DNA of 13,708 nucleotides from Kiritimatiellia bacterium (GTDB lineage: Bacteria > Verrucomicrobiota > Kiritimatiellia > RFP12 > UBA1067), in assembly GCA_017430155.1 (NCBI GenBank), contig JAFRNO010000085.1:1-13708 (forward strand), given 5' to 3'. The notes under the pieces are model-generated. The model was not told the origin of the DNA. It did no database searches and saw only the letters and a list, made by a program, of their open reading frames with translations. This document shows positions 1 to 7,465 of the stretch, one piece after another (within the stretch, counting starts at the first letter, position 1; each line of letters begins with the position of its first letter). A program made the translations under genes and the position numbers.

Positions 1-1050
1 GCACCAGCTCACAGAGAATTGGCAACCATTTTCCTTCGCCGCGACAATCTGCCCCGTCGCATCCACCCACGCCCCGCGCGCCAACTGCAGCTGGATGCCC
101 ACCATCTCGGACTCGGGACTCTCGATCGGGCAGATGCGACCTTCAAACGAGGGATGGTTCTGGCGGAACGCGGCGGGCCGGAACCCCACGTAGCGCCTGC
201 TCACCTTGAAACGTTTGATGCCACAGATGCGTCCCGCCGCCTCGAGGATGTTGTCTGGACGGATCACGTCAAAACCGTTGTACCACCGCTGCCCGATCGA
301 CGAAATGGGCACAAGCGCCCGCGCCAGTTCCTCCCAGCTGGCGCGCTTGCCTTTCTGCGAGACAAAGAAGCGATAGTAGAGCCTGAGCAGGCGGTTGCGC
401 AGCCAGATGGGGAACGTCACCGCCATGCGGTGGTCAAGATCGTCGGCGTCCAATATCTTTAATTTGTCTTCATGCTTTTCCGCCCAATCCCGCACGTCCT
501 CGCAAAATTCCACTCGTCCAACCTTTTCGTCCTCCAAAACTTTTTCGAGAACGCGAAGAAGCCCCTTGTCGTAGGCGCCAGGGAATGACTTTGCCCACCA
601 ACGGACGAAAGCGATCTCATTCCAATCGGACCTGGACAGCTTCTTTTCATCGACGAGGATGAACTGTCCGTCCGGCAGCCCCAGGCGGAACTCCTTCTTG
701 CCATTGGGCTTCCGTACTTTGCGCAGGCCAGGCCTTTCGCCGAGCCAGGAGCTCCAGACCAACCGCTGGGGCGCGTCCTTGTTTTCGGCGTCGCCGCCGT
801 GCGTCACGAACACGCCGTGATAAGGCAGGGGAATCTTGGACTCCCGCTTGTCACCGTTTTCGAAGGAAATGCAAAAGCGCCCCATGAGGTCGATGTTGTT
901 CTTGTACGCGGATTCCGCGTCCCCCGCAGCGGGGAGGACGAGTTTCACCTCGTCCACGTCCGACGACACTTCTCGAAGGCAGGCCGTGGCGGATTTATTC
1001 CACGATTCAAGCGTCTCCTCGTCGCCGTCTTTGAACATCAGCCAATTCAT
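1..1050 (-). CDS. Divergent compact RNA polymerase beta-subunit (RpoB)-like protein, N-terminal part
   Basis: Open frame from an ATG at 1050 to the window edge (350 residues, C-terminus missing). The start has a good ribosome site, AAGGAG nine bases upstream. Visible RpoB landmarks in order: IPLPYHGVFVTHGG at residues 73-86 followed by RLVWSSWLGERPG (96-108), matching RpoB IPL...G.FVINGTERVIVSQL.RSPG; DDLDHR (203-208), matching DDIDHLGNRR before the rifampicin region; and QNHPSFEGRICPIESPES (297-314), matching VHPTHYGRVCPIETPEG. In E. coli RpoB these lie near residues 126, 443 and 551, so the protein is much shorter, mostly in the lobe between the first two marks. Spacing and sequence are unlike a housekeeping rpoB. 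It lies 125 bases downstream of sbcC, same strand. Homology to the RpoB family is inferred from motif order and identity; polymerase activity is not shown because the catalytic half is outside the window. Confidence 0.8.
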   Translation of the reverse strand, partial: MNWLMFKDGDEETLESWNKSATACLREVSSDVDEVKLVLPAAGDAESAYKNNIDLMGRFCISFENGDKRESKIPLPYHGVFVTHGGDAENKDAPQRLVWSSWLGERPGLRKVRKPNGKKEFRLGLPDGQFILVDEKKLSRSDWNEIAFVRWWAKSFPGAYDKGLLRVLEKVLEDEKVGRVEFCEDVRDWAEKHEDKLKILDADDLDHRMAVTFPIWLRNRLLRLYYRFFVSQKGKRASWEELARALVPISSIGQRWYNGFDVIRPDNILEAAGRICGIKRFKVSRRYVGFRPAAFRQNHPSFEGRICPIESPESEMVGIQLQLARGAWVDATGQIVAAKENGCQFSVSWC

Positions 1051-1087
1051 CTGCGGGTTCTCCTTCTGGCAAAATTGTATGACGGCA

Positions 1088-1117
1088 ATTTTATCAGATT
1101 CCTCCAGAGAACGCCAA
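1088..1117 (-). promoter_or_regulatory. Candidate sigma70 promoter for the RpoB-like gene
   Basis: On the minus strand TTGGCG (1117-1112) and TAAAAT (1093-1088) are separated by 18 bases, which would start transcription about 30 bases before the ATG. The -10 matches the consensus at 5 of 6 and the -35 at 4 of 6. If real, the RpoB-like gene can be expressed apart from sbcDC. No convincing terminator separates it from sbcC. Confidence 0.4.
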
Positions 1118-1175
1118 CAGATAAATCAAGTTGGCACTTGCGAGATCAATCTTCAGGACGTACGCCCGCGTCCGT

Positions 1176-4100
1176 CTAGCCACATACAACCCTCACGTCG
1201 CTTGGATCGTGGCCGTTGCGCGTCACCTCGATGTGTGTGCGAATCCGCTCGCGCAGACGCTCCACGTGGCTGATCACGCCGACCTTGCGCGAACCGGTGA
1301 GCGTATTGAGGCGCTCAAGCGCCTCAATCGCGCAATTGAGGTGCTCCCCGCTCAAGGTGCCGAATCCCTCGTCGATGAGGAGCATGTCCACGCCCAGGCC
1401 CGTGTCGTTCATCCCGGCAAGACCAAGCGCCAGGGCGAGCGAAACGAGGAACTGCTCGCCGCCGGAAAGCGTGTTCACCGGACGCACCGCGCCCCCTTCG
1501 AAGGCGTCCGTCACCGAAAGCGTCACACCCTCGCAGGAAAGCTCATAGCGCTCCGATAGCTGCCGTAGATAGTAGTTGGCCGTCTTGAGAACGTTCATCA
1601 GCACGTATGACTGGATCTCGCGGCGGATTTTCTTTCCGTCGGCGTCCCCGTAACAGGCATAGATGGGATTCCACTCCGCAAGCTCCGCCCTCAACTTGTC
1701 CGCCTTTACACGTTTGGCCGCACGCTCGCCCGCGCGCGTGTCGTCGTCCGCGATCCGCTGCTGGCAGCGGCCGCGCTCCGCGCTGCAGTCGTTCTCCTGC
1801 GCCTTGATTTCCGAATCCCGATTTGAAAGCTCCGCGATTGTGTCCGTTTCTTGAAGGTCGGCTGGCCGCTCCGCGCGATGCTTCTCCACGGCGTTCTTCG
1901 TCTCCGCGAGCCGGCCGAGCAGCCCTTCCACTTCCGACGTGGATTCCGCAGCGACCTCCCCGCACGCCACCTCGGTGAGCGCGCCGACCTCGGCAACCGC
2001 ACGCCGGACGCAGTCCGCGATCTGGGCTCCAGCGTTTGTCAACGAGGCCAGACGGCTTTCCGCCTTCGGAAGCGCCGCCTTGTGCACCAAGTAGTCATTT
2101 GCCGCAACCTTGAACTCGGCCTCGATCCTTTTCGCGTCCCGTTCCCAGGATTCAAGCCAGCCGGGGATGGTGACCCTTCCTGAAACATCTGCGAGCTTCG
2201 CCTCGGCGCGGTCGGATTCAGTCTGGATCGAAGCCTGGTGGATCGTGATCTGGTTCTCGCAGTCGGAAACGCGCTTTTCGGCCTTCGTCTTGCCGTCTGC
2301 CGCAGCGTCTTTCGCCTTTCCGAGTTCCTTGATCTCGGCTTGGAGCGTCTTGACTTTCTTCTCCTGCGCGCAGATTTCCGCCAGTTTCGTGTCGGACGCG
2401 TCGATCCTCGCCTCACATTCCCCGCGCGCGGCCTTTATACTTTCGAGCGTGGCGTCGGGGAGCCCGCAACGCTTGGCGTCCTCGGTCGCCGCAGCCTTGT
2501 CGTTCGCGATTCGGGTCTTCTCACCCTCAATCGACGTCTCCGACGAAGCGATTGCCTTCCGAAGCGCAGTGGCCGACGCAAACGCCGTGTTGTAGCGGTG
2601 CTCTTTCTCCGCGCACAGTCCCTCGGCCTTCGCACAGTCTGCGTCCAGCGCATGGAAGAGCGATTCGAAGTGCCCCTTGGCTTGCAGTTTCTCGATCCTG
2701 TTGCCGCAGATAGGGCACGTGTCGCCGACCTTAAGATCGGACACGAGCTTCTCGATGCCGTCGTCGACGAGCTTCTTCTGCGCGTCGCGGTTCGCTTTCG
2801 CCCGGGAGACTGCCTCCCGCGCGCATTCCATTTCGGACTTGAGCCCTGGTAGCTTCGCCTCAAGTTCCGCAAGTTCACCTTTCTGCTTGGACACGTTCTG
2901 TTCGCGGACGGCGATGTCCGCCTCGCGTTCCGCAAGACCGTTGATGCGCGCTTCAAGCCCCTGAAGGCTTCCTCGGAGCTTCTCCGCCTCGTTTCGGGCT
3001 TTCTGGACCCCGTCCCGGTCAAGTGCCGCCAGGTTCTCTTCTTCGGCGGTTAGCGTGGCGTCGGCGGCGGAGACCTCCTGCGTCGCCGTTTCCAGCGCCG
3101 CCTTGGCCTCCTCGACCCGACCGTTCAGCTCCGGGAGTTCCTGCCGACGTTCCGACAGCGCCTTCTCCGCCGTCGCCTTGTCCGTCCAGGCCCTTCGCAC
3201 ATCGGAGAGATTCTGCAGGATCACTTCGGCGGATTCGTACATCGCCGCCTTGTCGGCATTCGCGGCAAGAAACCCATTCAGTTCCTCCAGCTTCGCCTTC
3301 GCCGTCTCGATCCCCTCGGCGACGTTGCGATCCAGTGCCTTCAGCGCGGCGAACGCCGTGGCCAGCTCGTCCTGCACGTCCTTCATGTTCGCCGCCAGTT
3401 CGTCCTGTCGCTTCAGCCACTGCAACTTCGCGCGCACGGACTGGCCCTCCTTGCCCAGCTTCTCAATCTGGACGGCCAACTCCTCAATCCGGTTCTGAAT
3501 CTGCTCGCGCTCATCGCCCAGCCCGGGCATATTCTCGATTTCCCTTTCAAGGGAGTCGACGCCGTTTTTCAGTCCCAGGTACTTTTCCGAGATTGCCTTG
3601 CCGAGTTCCGAGTATTTAGACGTGTCCGTAAGCTTTTCGAGTATCTGCGCCTTCTCGTCGTCGGTGCCGAGGAGGAACTTCGTGAACTGCCCCTGCGCCA
3701 GCATGGTCGTGCGGCAGAACTGCTCGAACCCGAGACCCGTCGCCCGCACGGCGGCAGCCTCGCACTCCTTCACCTTTGTCCACGCAATCCCGGCCGGCGA
3801 GCAGTCTTTCCAGATCCACTCATCCCCCTTGAGCATTCCCTTGTTCTGGCCGCGGGAGATGGCCTCGACGGACCACTCCGCCTCATATGGCCTGCCGTCG
3901 TTGCCGATCAACGACAACTTGGCGCTCGCCGAGGTCGCCCCGTGCCGGACGAGCTGTCGCGCGTCGTTGTAGGCGTATCCGCCGATCTCCTGCGGACGGT
4001 GTTCGCCTTTCCCGTTATACCGCGGAGTCGCCCCGTACAACGCGAGCGTAATGCAGTCGAGAATGGTCGTCTTGCCGGACCCCGTCTCCCCGCAGATGAG

Positions 4101-4196
4101 AAACAGGGACGCGTCGCCGAGCGCGCCGTTCTCGAAGTCGAGTTCCGCCGACTCGATGGACGCGATGTTCTTGATCGTGAGCTTCCTGATCTTCAT
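1176..4196 (-). CDS. sbcC: Exonuclease SbcC (Rad50-like SMC ATPase)
   Basis: The 1006-residue product is the ATPase arm of the SbcCD nuclease, which opens DNA hairpins and processes blocked double-strand ends. Walker A CGETGSGKTT is at residues 35-44, long coiled-coil sequence rich in Glu, Lys and Ala fills the middle, and the zinc hook CPIC (Cys494, Cys497) sits at its apex. The ABC signature LSGGEQ (Ser911) and Walker B LLIDEGFGTL (Asp942, Glu943) are near the C-terminus. Length and order are normal for the family. The open frame extends 13 codons upstream, but the ATG at 4196 is preferred because MKIRKLTIKNIASI is the usual N-terminus and because this ATG overlaps the sbcD stop as ATGA, implying translational coupling. 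Confidence 0.96.
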   Translation of the reverse strand: MKIRKLTIKNIASIESAELDFENGALGDASLFLICGETGSGKTTILDCITLALYGATPRYNGKGEHRPQEIGGYAYNDARQLVRHGATSASAKLSLIGNDGRPYEAEWSVEAISRGQNKGMLKGDEWIWKDCSPAGIAWTKVKECEAAAVRATGLGFEQFCRTTMLAQGQFTKFLLGTDDEKAQILEKLTDTSKYSELGKAISEKYLGLKNGVDSLEREIENMPGLGDEREQIQNRIEELAVQIEKLGKEGQSVRAKLQWLKRQDELAANMKDVQDELATAFAALKALDRNVAEGIETAKAKLEELNGFLAANADKAAMYESAEVILQNLSDVRRAWTDKATAEKALSERRQELPELNGRVEEAKAALETATQEVSAADATLTAEEENLAALDRDGVQKARNEAEKLRGSLQGLEARINGLAEREADIAVREQNVSKQKGELAELEAKLPGLKSEMECAREAVSRAKANRDAQKKLVDDGIEKLVSDLKVGDTCPICGNRIEKLQAKGHFESLFHALDADCAKAEGLCAEKEHRYNTAFASATALRKAIASSETSIEGEKTRIANDKAAATEDAKRCGLPDATLESIKAARGECEARIDASDTKLAEICAQEKKVKTLQAEIKELGKAKDAAADGKTKAEKRVSDCENQITIHQASIQTESDRAEAKLADVSGRVTIPGWLESWERDAKRIEAEFKVAANDYLVHKAALPKAESRLASLTNAGAQIADCVRRAVAEVGALTEVACGEVAAESTSEVEGLLGRLAETKNAVEKHRAERPADLQETDTIAELSNRDSEIKAQENDCSAERGRCQQRIADDDTRAGERAAKRVKADKLRAELAEWNPIYACYGDADGKKIRREIQSYVLMNVLKTANYYLRQLSERYELSCEGVTLSVTDAFEGGAVRPVNTLSGGEQFLVSLALALGLAGMNDTGLGVDMLLIDEGFGTLSGEHLNCAIEALERLNTLTGSRKVGVISHVERLRERIRTHIEVTRNGHDPSDVRVVCG

Positions 4197-5389
4197 ATCG
4201 CCTTTTCCTCCATGAGCGACTTGACGAGTTCGCATTGCCGCTGCGACAGCCTCTGCCGCGTCGACAATATCTGAAGCACTTCATCGTTTGAAAGCTCCTT
4301 GAGCTCCTCCATGGTCAGCATCCTCTTCGTCTCTTGTTTTTCGGAGGTCTCCGTTCGAATCGGGTTGTTCACGCAGAACCGAAGACCCTTTGCGCAACAT
4401 GCCTTCCGCGCCCGTTCCGTCCAGCCCGGCCCCGGCAGCTCTCCGACGCCGAGACGCACGTTGAGACGGATGTACGTGTCCGCCGGCAACGTCGCCTCGG
4501 CAACCTGCTTGAGCGCCTCGTCGAACGGGATTCCGTCCTTCCCGCCCAGCGTGACGAGCGCGTGCAGCGGCTCGAACACCTCTGTGCGGACTTCCGGCGC
4601 CGCGCCCGCCTCCACGGTCACCACGTCCACGCCATGGTCGCAGGTCTCGTCGAAGTTGATCGCGCGCGGCGTGCCGCAGTACCGCGCAACCTTCTTCTCG
4701 CCCTTGATCCATTGCGGACAGTGGATGTGCCCGAGCGCCACACAGTCGTACGAGGGGCCAAGTTCCGCCACTCCGACGCATTCCTCGCCGCCAATCACGA
4801 GCATCTTGTCGTGTCCGCGGAGGTCAAGCTCGCCCTTCACCGCCAGATGCGCCATCAGAACCGCGGGGAGCCCCTCCGAACGCTCGGCCACATATCTCGC
4901 CAGTCCCGCGAAATATTCCTTCTCGCGGTCCTCGCCGGGCGCGCCGTCGACCGTCGGGAAGTTACGCGAATGGCAAAACGGCACTGCGGCAATCACGCCC
5001 TTGCCGGGAATCTCGACCACGTTCCCCGCGAAGATCGCCCCTCCATCCCCGTCCTCAGCCGGGCGCCCGAGCACGTGCACGTGGAAGCGGCTCCACAGCG
5101 ACTCGTCCACGACAAGCCGCGAGTAACTGTCGTGGTTGCCGGCAATGACGACCGTCTCCATTGCCGGACATTGTTCCAGGACATCCAGCAAGCGGTCGGT
5201 GAAGCGCTTGGCCACATCGTTTCCGGGGGCGCCCATGTCAAAGACGTCGCCGCTGACGACGAGGGCGTCTGGTTGTTCCTTCGCCACAACCGCCGCCAGT
5301 TGCCCGAAGAAATGCTCCTCCTCGTCGGTTCGGTCGTAGTTGAAGAGCCTGTCGCCCAGGTGCCAATCGCTCGTATGGATGATTTTCAT
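4193..5389 (-). CDS. sbcD: Exonuclease SbcD (Mre11-like nuclease)
   Basis: The 398-residue metallophosphoesterase is the nuclease partner of SbcC. Metal-binding motifs are in the expected order: SDWHLGD (Asp8, His10), SGDVFD (Asp48), GNHDS (Asn85, His86), LMAHLAV and ALGHIHCPQ. The region after about residue 270 corresponds to the capping and SbcC-binding parts. The ATG at 5389 starts MKIIHTSDWHLG, the standard N-terminus, and has AAGGAG nine bases upstream. It is the first gene of the sbcD-sbcC pair. I found no convincing promoter in the 88 bases between it and the terminator of the upstream small gene, so it may depend on a weak promoter there or on read-through. Confidence 0.96.
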   Translation of the reverse strand: MKIIHTSDWHLGDRLFNYDRTDEEEHFFGQLAAVVAKEQPDALVVSGDVFDMGAPGNDVAKRFTDRLLDVLEQCPAMETVVIAGNHDSYSRLVVDESLWSRFHVHVLGRPAEDGDGGAIFAGNVVEIPGKGVIAAVPFCHSRNFPTVDGAPGEDREKEYFAGLARYVAERSEGLPAVLMAHLAVKGELDLRGHDKMLVIGGEECVGVAELGPSYDCVALGHIHCPQWIKGEKKVARYCGTPRAINFDETCDHGVDVVTVEAGAAPEVRTEVFEPLHALVTLGGKDGIPFDEALKQVAEATLPADTYIRLNVRLGVGELPGPGWTERARKACCAKGLRFCVNNPIRTETSEKQETKRMLTMEELKELSNDEVLQILSTRQRLSQRQCELVKSLMEEKAI

Positions 5390-5477
5390 GCCTTGCTACT
5401 CCTTAATTCCTTTGATTCGATGGGTGCCTACACAATGCATAACGCCCTCGAATTCTTCTCCTAACACGTTCAGAAAC

Positions 5478-5515
5478 AAAAAAACAAGAAACCCCCGCCG
5501 AAAGACGGAGGTTTC
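5478..5515 (-). terminator. Rho-independent terminator of the small basic protein gene
   Basis: On the minus strand a 12-bp stem (5515-5504 pairing with 5499-5488, two G-U pairs) closes a TTTC loop and is followed by TTGTTTTTTT. It starts 22 bases after the stop codon of the small basic protein gene and separates that gene from sbcD. Confidence 0.9.
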
Positions 5516-5536
5516 GCACGAAGCTGACGGGCGGAA

Positions 5537-5692
5537 TCAGGCTTCCGGCTTGGTCTTCTTGAGACCAAGGCCACGGCTGCCTTCCTTCCATTCGCCGCGC
5601 TTCTGAAGCAGATTGACACGCTCAAAACGCTTCAAGACATTACGCTTTGACGTAATCTTGCTGGAACCTCTCAGACTGCGATGCTGACTCAT
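5537..5692 (-). CDS. PVC-type small basic protein
   Basis: A 51-residue, strongly basic protein starting MSQHRSLRGSSKITSKRNVL and ending with GLKKTKPEA. The pattern of RNVLKRFERVNLLQKRGEWKEG agrees with the small basic protein conserved in the PVC superphylum and described as a signature protein of that group; a role in RNA or ribosome biology has been suggested for it but is not settled. The start is supported by AGGAGA upstream of the ATG. The gene is monocistronic, with its own promoter (5726-5754) and a strong terminator (5478-5515), as expected of an abundantly expressed product. Family assignment is from memory of the sequence pattern; the coding call itself is firm. Confidence 0.88.
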   Translation of the reverse strand: MSQHRSLRGSSKITSKRNVLKRFERVNLLQKRGEWKEGSRGLGLKKTKPEA

Positions 5693-5725
5693 TTCTTCTT
5701 CTCCTGTTCGAAAAATTGAGTCAGT

Positions 5726-5754
5726 ATTTTACCAAAATGCGCCCCCTTCTGCAA
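5726..5754 (-). promoter_or_regulatory. Promoter of the small basic protein gene
   Basis: TTGCAG (5754-5749) and TAAAAT (5731-5726) on the minus strand, 17-base spacer. The -10 matches 5 of 6 and is placed to give a leader of about 28 bases before the ATG at 5692. The -35 lies inside a perfect 7-bp inverted repeat (5742-5759). Confidence 0.6.
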
Positions 5755-5759
5755 GGGGG
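5742..5759. repeat. Perfect inverted repeat over the -35 box
   Basis: CCCCCTT, four bases CTGC, then AAGGGGG. It overlaps the -35 box of the small basic protein promoter and so could be a protein-binding site. No T-run follows on either strand close enough to make it a standard terminator. Function unknown. Confidence 0.5.
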
Positions 5760-5792
5760 TAATCATCAATATTCACTTTTGGGCCATTCCGG

Positions 5793-5821
5793 TTGACAAC
5801 CGCACCGCCGTTTGGTAAAGT
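5793..5821 (+). promoter_or_regulatory. Promoter of the TetR-family gene
   Basis: A perfect TTGACA (5793-5798), 17-base spacer and TAAAGT (5816-5821). It sits 32 bases before the regulator's ATG. The right end of the -10 box is inside the palindrome at 5820-5835. Confidence 0.65.
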
Positions 5822-5835
5822 AATCGCGCGATTAC
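5820..5835. promoter_or_regulatory. Probable TetR operator (16-bp palindrome)
   Basis: GTAATCGCGCGATTAC is a perfect 16-bp palindrome covering the -10 end and transcription start region of the regulator's own promoter. Length, symmetry and position are what is expected of an autoregulatory TetR-family operator. Binding is inferred, not shown. Confidence 0.65.
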
Positions 5836-5853
5836 AAACAAGGAACATGTAAG

Positions 5854-6510
5854 ATGGCAGAGCGAAAGAGCAGAGTCGACGGCGAGCGGACGCGCGGGAA
5901 AATCCTCGCGGCGGCCGAGCGGGAGTTTGCCGAAAAAGGATACGAGCTTGCGTCGGTGCGCGAGATCAGCCGGCGCGCGGGCGTGAACATGGCGCTCGCC
6001 AACCGGTATTTCGGGTCGAAGGAGGAACTCTACCGCGTCGTGGCCAAGCGCCTGTTCGGCGACCTCGGCGCGCCGATGGCCACGCTCGCGGAGAGGGCGA
6101 CGGACGAGACGAGCTGGTGCGCCGCGGTCCGCGAGTGGGTGGACGACTTCCTCTTCATGACGCTTCCGACCGAACCGGCGCAGGAGCTGTGCGCTGCCCT
6201 CTTCCGCCACGAAGTGACCCATCCCACGAAGTTCCACGGGGAGTTCCTGCACGACTTCGGCAAGCCCGTCTACGACGCCTTGCGGAACCTGCTCGCGCGC
6301 GTCCTCGCCGACGAGACGCAGCTTGAGCTCTGGACCACCTCCGTCTGGGCGCAGGTCTCCGTCTACGCCCTCGCCGACAAGACTTGGCACGCCTCGTTCC
6401 GCCCCGAGGGCGTCGGCGTGCGCGCCTGGGCCGAAGAGGTACGCGACCACATCTGCGCGACGCTGTTCGCGTCCGTCAAGTTTCCGCGAAAGGCCGGTCG
6501 CCATGCCTGA
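5854..6510 (+). CDS. TetR-family transcriptional regulator, CerR/YbiH-like C-terminus
   Basis: A 218-residue regulator. Residues about 11-60 form the TetR DNA-binding domain, with a typical ILAAAEREFAEKGYELASV segment and the helix-turn-helix REISRRAGVNMALANRYFGSK followed by EELY. The C-terminal part, with LFRHEVTHPTKF and a Pro-Val-Tyr-Asp-Ala-Leu-rich helix, resembles the CerR/DUF1956-type ligand domain found in regulators of efflux genes; this subgroup call is tentative. The ATG is preceded by AAGGA and by a promoter with a perfect palindrome, suggesting autorepression. The last codons overlap the start of the hydrolase gene by 8 bases, so the two are probably cotranscribed and the hydrolase is its most likely target. 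Confidence 0.9.
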   Translation: MAERKSRVDGERTRGKILAAAEREFAEKGYELASVREISRRAGVNMALANRYFGSKEELYRVVAKRLFGDLGAPMATLAERATDETSWCAAVREWVDDFLFMTLPTEPAQELCAALFRHEVTHPTKFHGEFLHDFGKPVYDALRNLLARVLADETQLELWTTSVWAQVSVYALADKTWHASFRPEGVGVRAWAEEVRDHICATLFASVKFPRKAGRHA

Positions 6511-7465
6511 TGCGCTGAAAAGGACGATCAAGCGCATGGCCGGCATGCTGCTCGCTACCGCGTCCTCCGCCGCAGTGGGGGGCGAGGCGTGGTACGTGCC
6601 GGGATGGCTGCGCAGCGGCACGCCGGAGGGCGGCGCATGGAGGAGCTTCACGTGTTTGATGAAGGCCGAACAGACCCGTTTCTGGGCGTGGGACGGCGAC
6701 CACCGCTGGTCGACGTCCACCGCGAACGCGGACGCGGCGGCGCAAAAGCTCGCGGACGAAATCGCCGCGCTGCCGCCGGAACGCCGCGCGGAGCTGACGC
6801 TGGTCGGCCACTCGCTCGGCGCGCGGATCCTCGCCCGCGCGCTCGCGCGGATTGGCGCGCGCGGAATGAAGGTACGGCAGGGCATCCTGCTCGCGCCGGC
6901 CGTGCGCAACGACGATCCGGAGCTGCAGGGACTCGGCACGGGGTCGGAACGCCCCGTCATCCTCGTGACGAATCCGAAGGACGTTGTGCTCAAGTACGTC
7001 TACGCCGTCGCGGGCGGCGAGGGCGGACGCGCGCACGGCACGGACGGTCCCCCCGCGCCCCGGGCGAACGTGCGGACGGACCCGGTGCCGGCGGACATCA
7101 CCGAGACGACGGCCGTCGACGGCGCCTGGGGACGCGCGGAGGCCGTCAAGCGCATCTCCAACCACCACGCCGCGTTCTACTTCGCGGAACTGGGGCGCAT
7201 CCTGCGCGGCAAGCCTTCGAAACGCCCGCAGATGCGCGTGCCGCAGGACAAGGTGAATCTGGAGCTGAAGGTGATGGACGCGGGAATCTGGTGGGACGTG
7301 CTGGACGAGACGCGGGGCTGGAAACTCGAACAGCACGTCCTCACGGGCCATTGCCGCATTCTCAACCCCGAGAAACGGCGCGTCGCATGGGGCGGCGAAA
7401 GGGAGATGCGTCGGGCGTTCGCGACCGTCCGCGCGCAGTTCCCCGGCGAACCGGACGCACGCTAG
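6503..7465 (+). CDS. Predicted exported alpha/beta hydrolase (lipase/esterase-like)
   Basis: A 320-residue protein starting at the ATG that overlaps the end of the tetR-type gene by 8 bases. Residues 1-29 (KRTIKRMAGMLLATASSAAV) look like a signal peptide with a twin basic start and a short hydrophobic core. YVPGWLRSG (31-39) fits the oxyanion strand of lipases, and LVGHSLGARI (100-109) is a clear nucleophile elbow with Ser104. Asp160 in TNPKD and His221 or His222 in SNHHAAFYF complete a likely Ser-Asp-His triad. The last 80 or so residues follow the fold and are not recognised. Substrate unknown. Its stop codon overlaps that of hom on the opposite strand. Confidence 0.8.
   Translation: MPDALKRTIKRMAGMLLATASSAAVGGEAWYVPGWLRSGTPEGGAWRSFTCLMKAEQTRFWAWDGDHRWSTSTANADAAAQKLADEIAALPPERRAELTLVGHSLGARILARALARIGARGMKVRQGILLAPAVRNDDPELQGLGTGSERPVILVTNPKDVVLKYVYAVAGGEGGRAHGTDGPPAPRANVRTDPVPADITETTAVDGAWGRAEAVKRISNHHAAFYFAELGRILRGKPSKRPQMRVPQDKVNLELKVMDAGIWWDVLDETRGWKLEQHVLTGHCRILNPEKRRVAWGGEREMRRAFATVRAQFPGEPDAR

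Noticed and set aside
1155..1175. Terminator between sbcC and the RpoB-like gene
   Set aside because: Only a 5-bp stem GGACG/CGTCC is visible and no T-run follows.
19..1273. Plus-strand frames opposite the RpoB-like gene
   Set aside because: No motifs or ribosome sites; the minus-strand frame is continuous and carries RpoB motifs.
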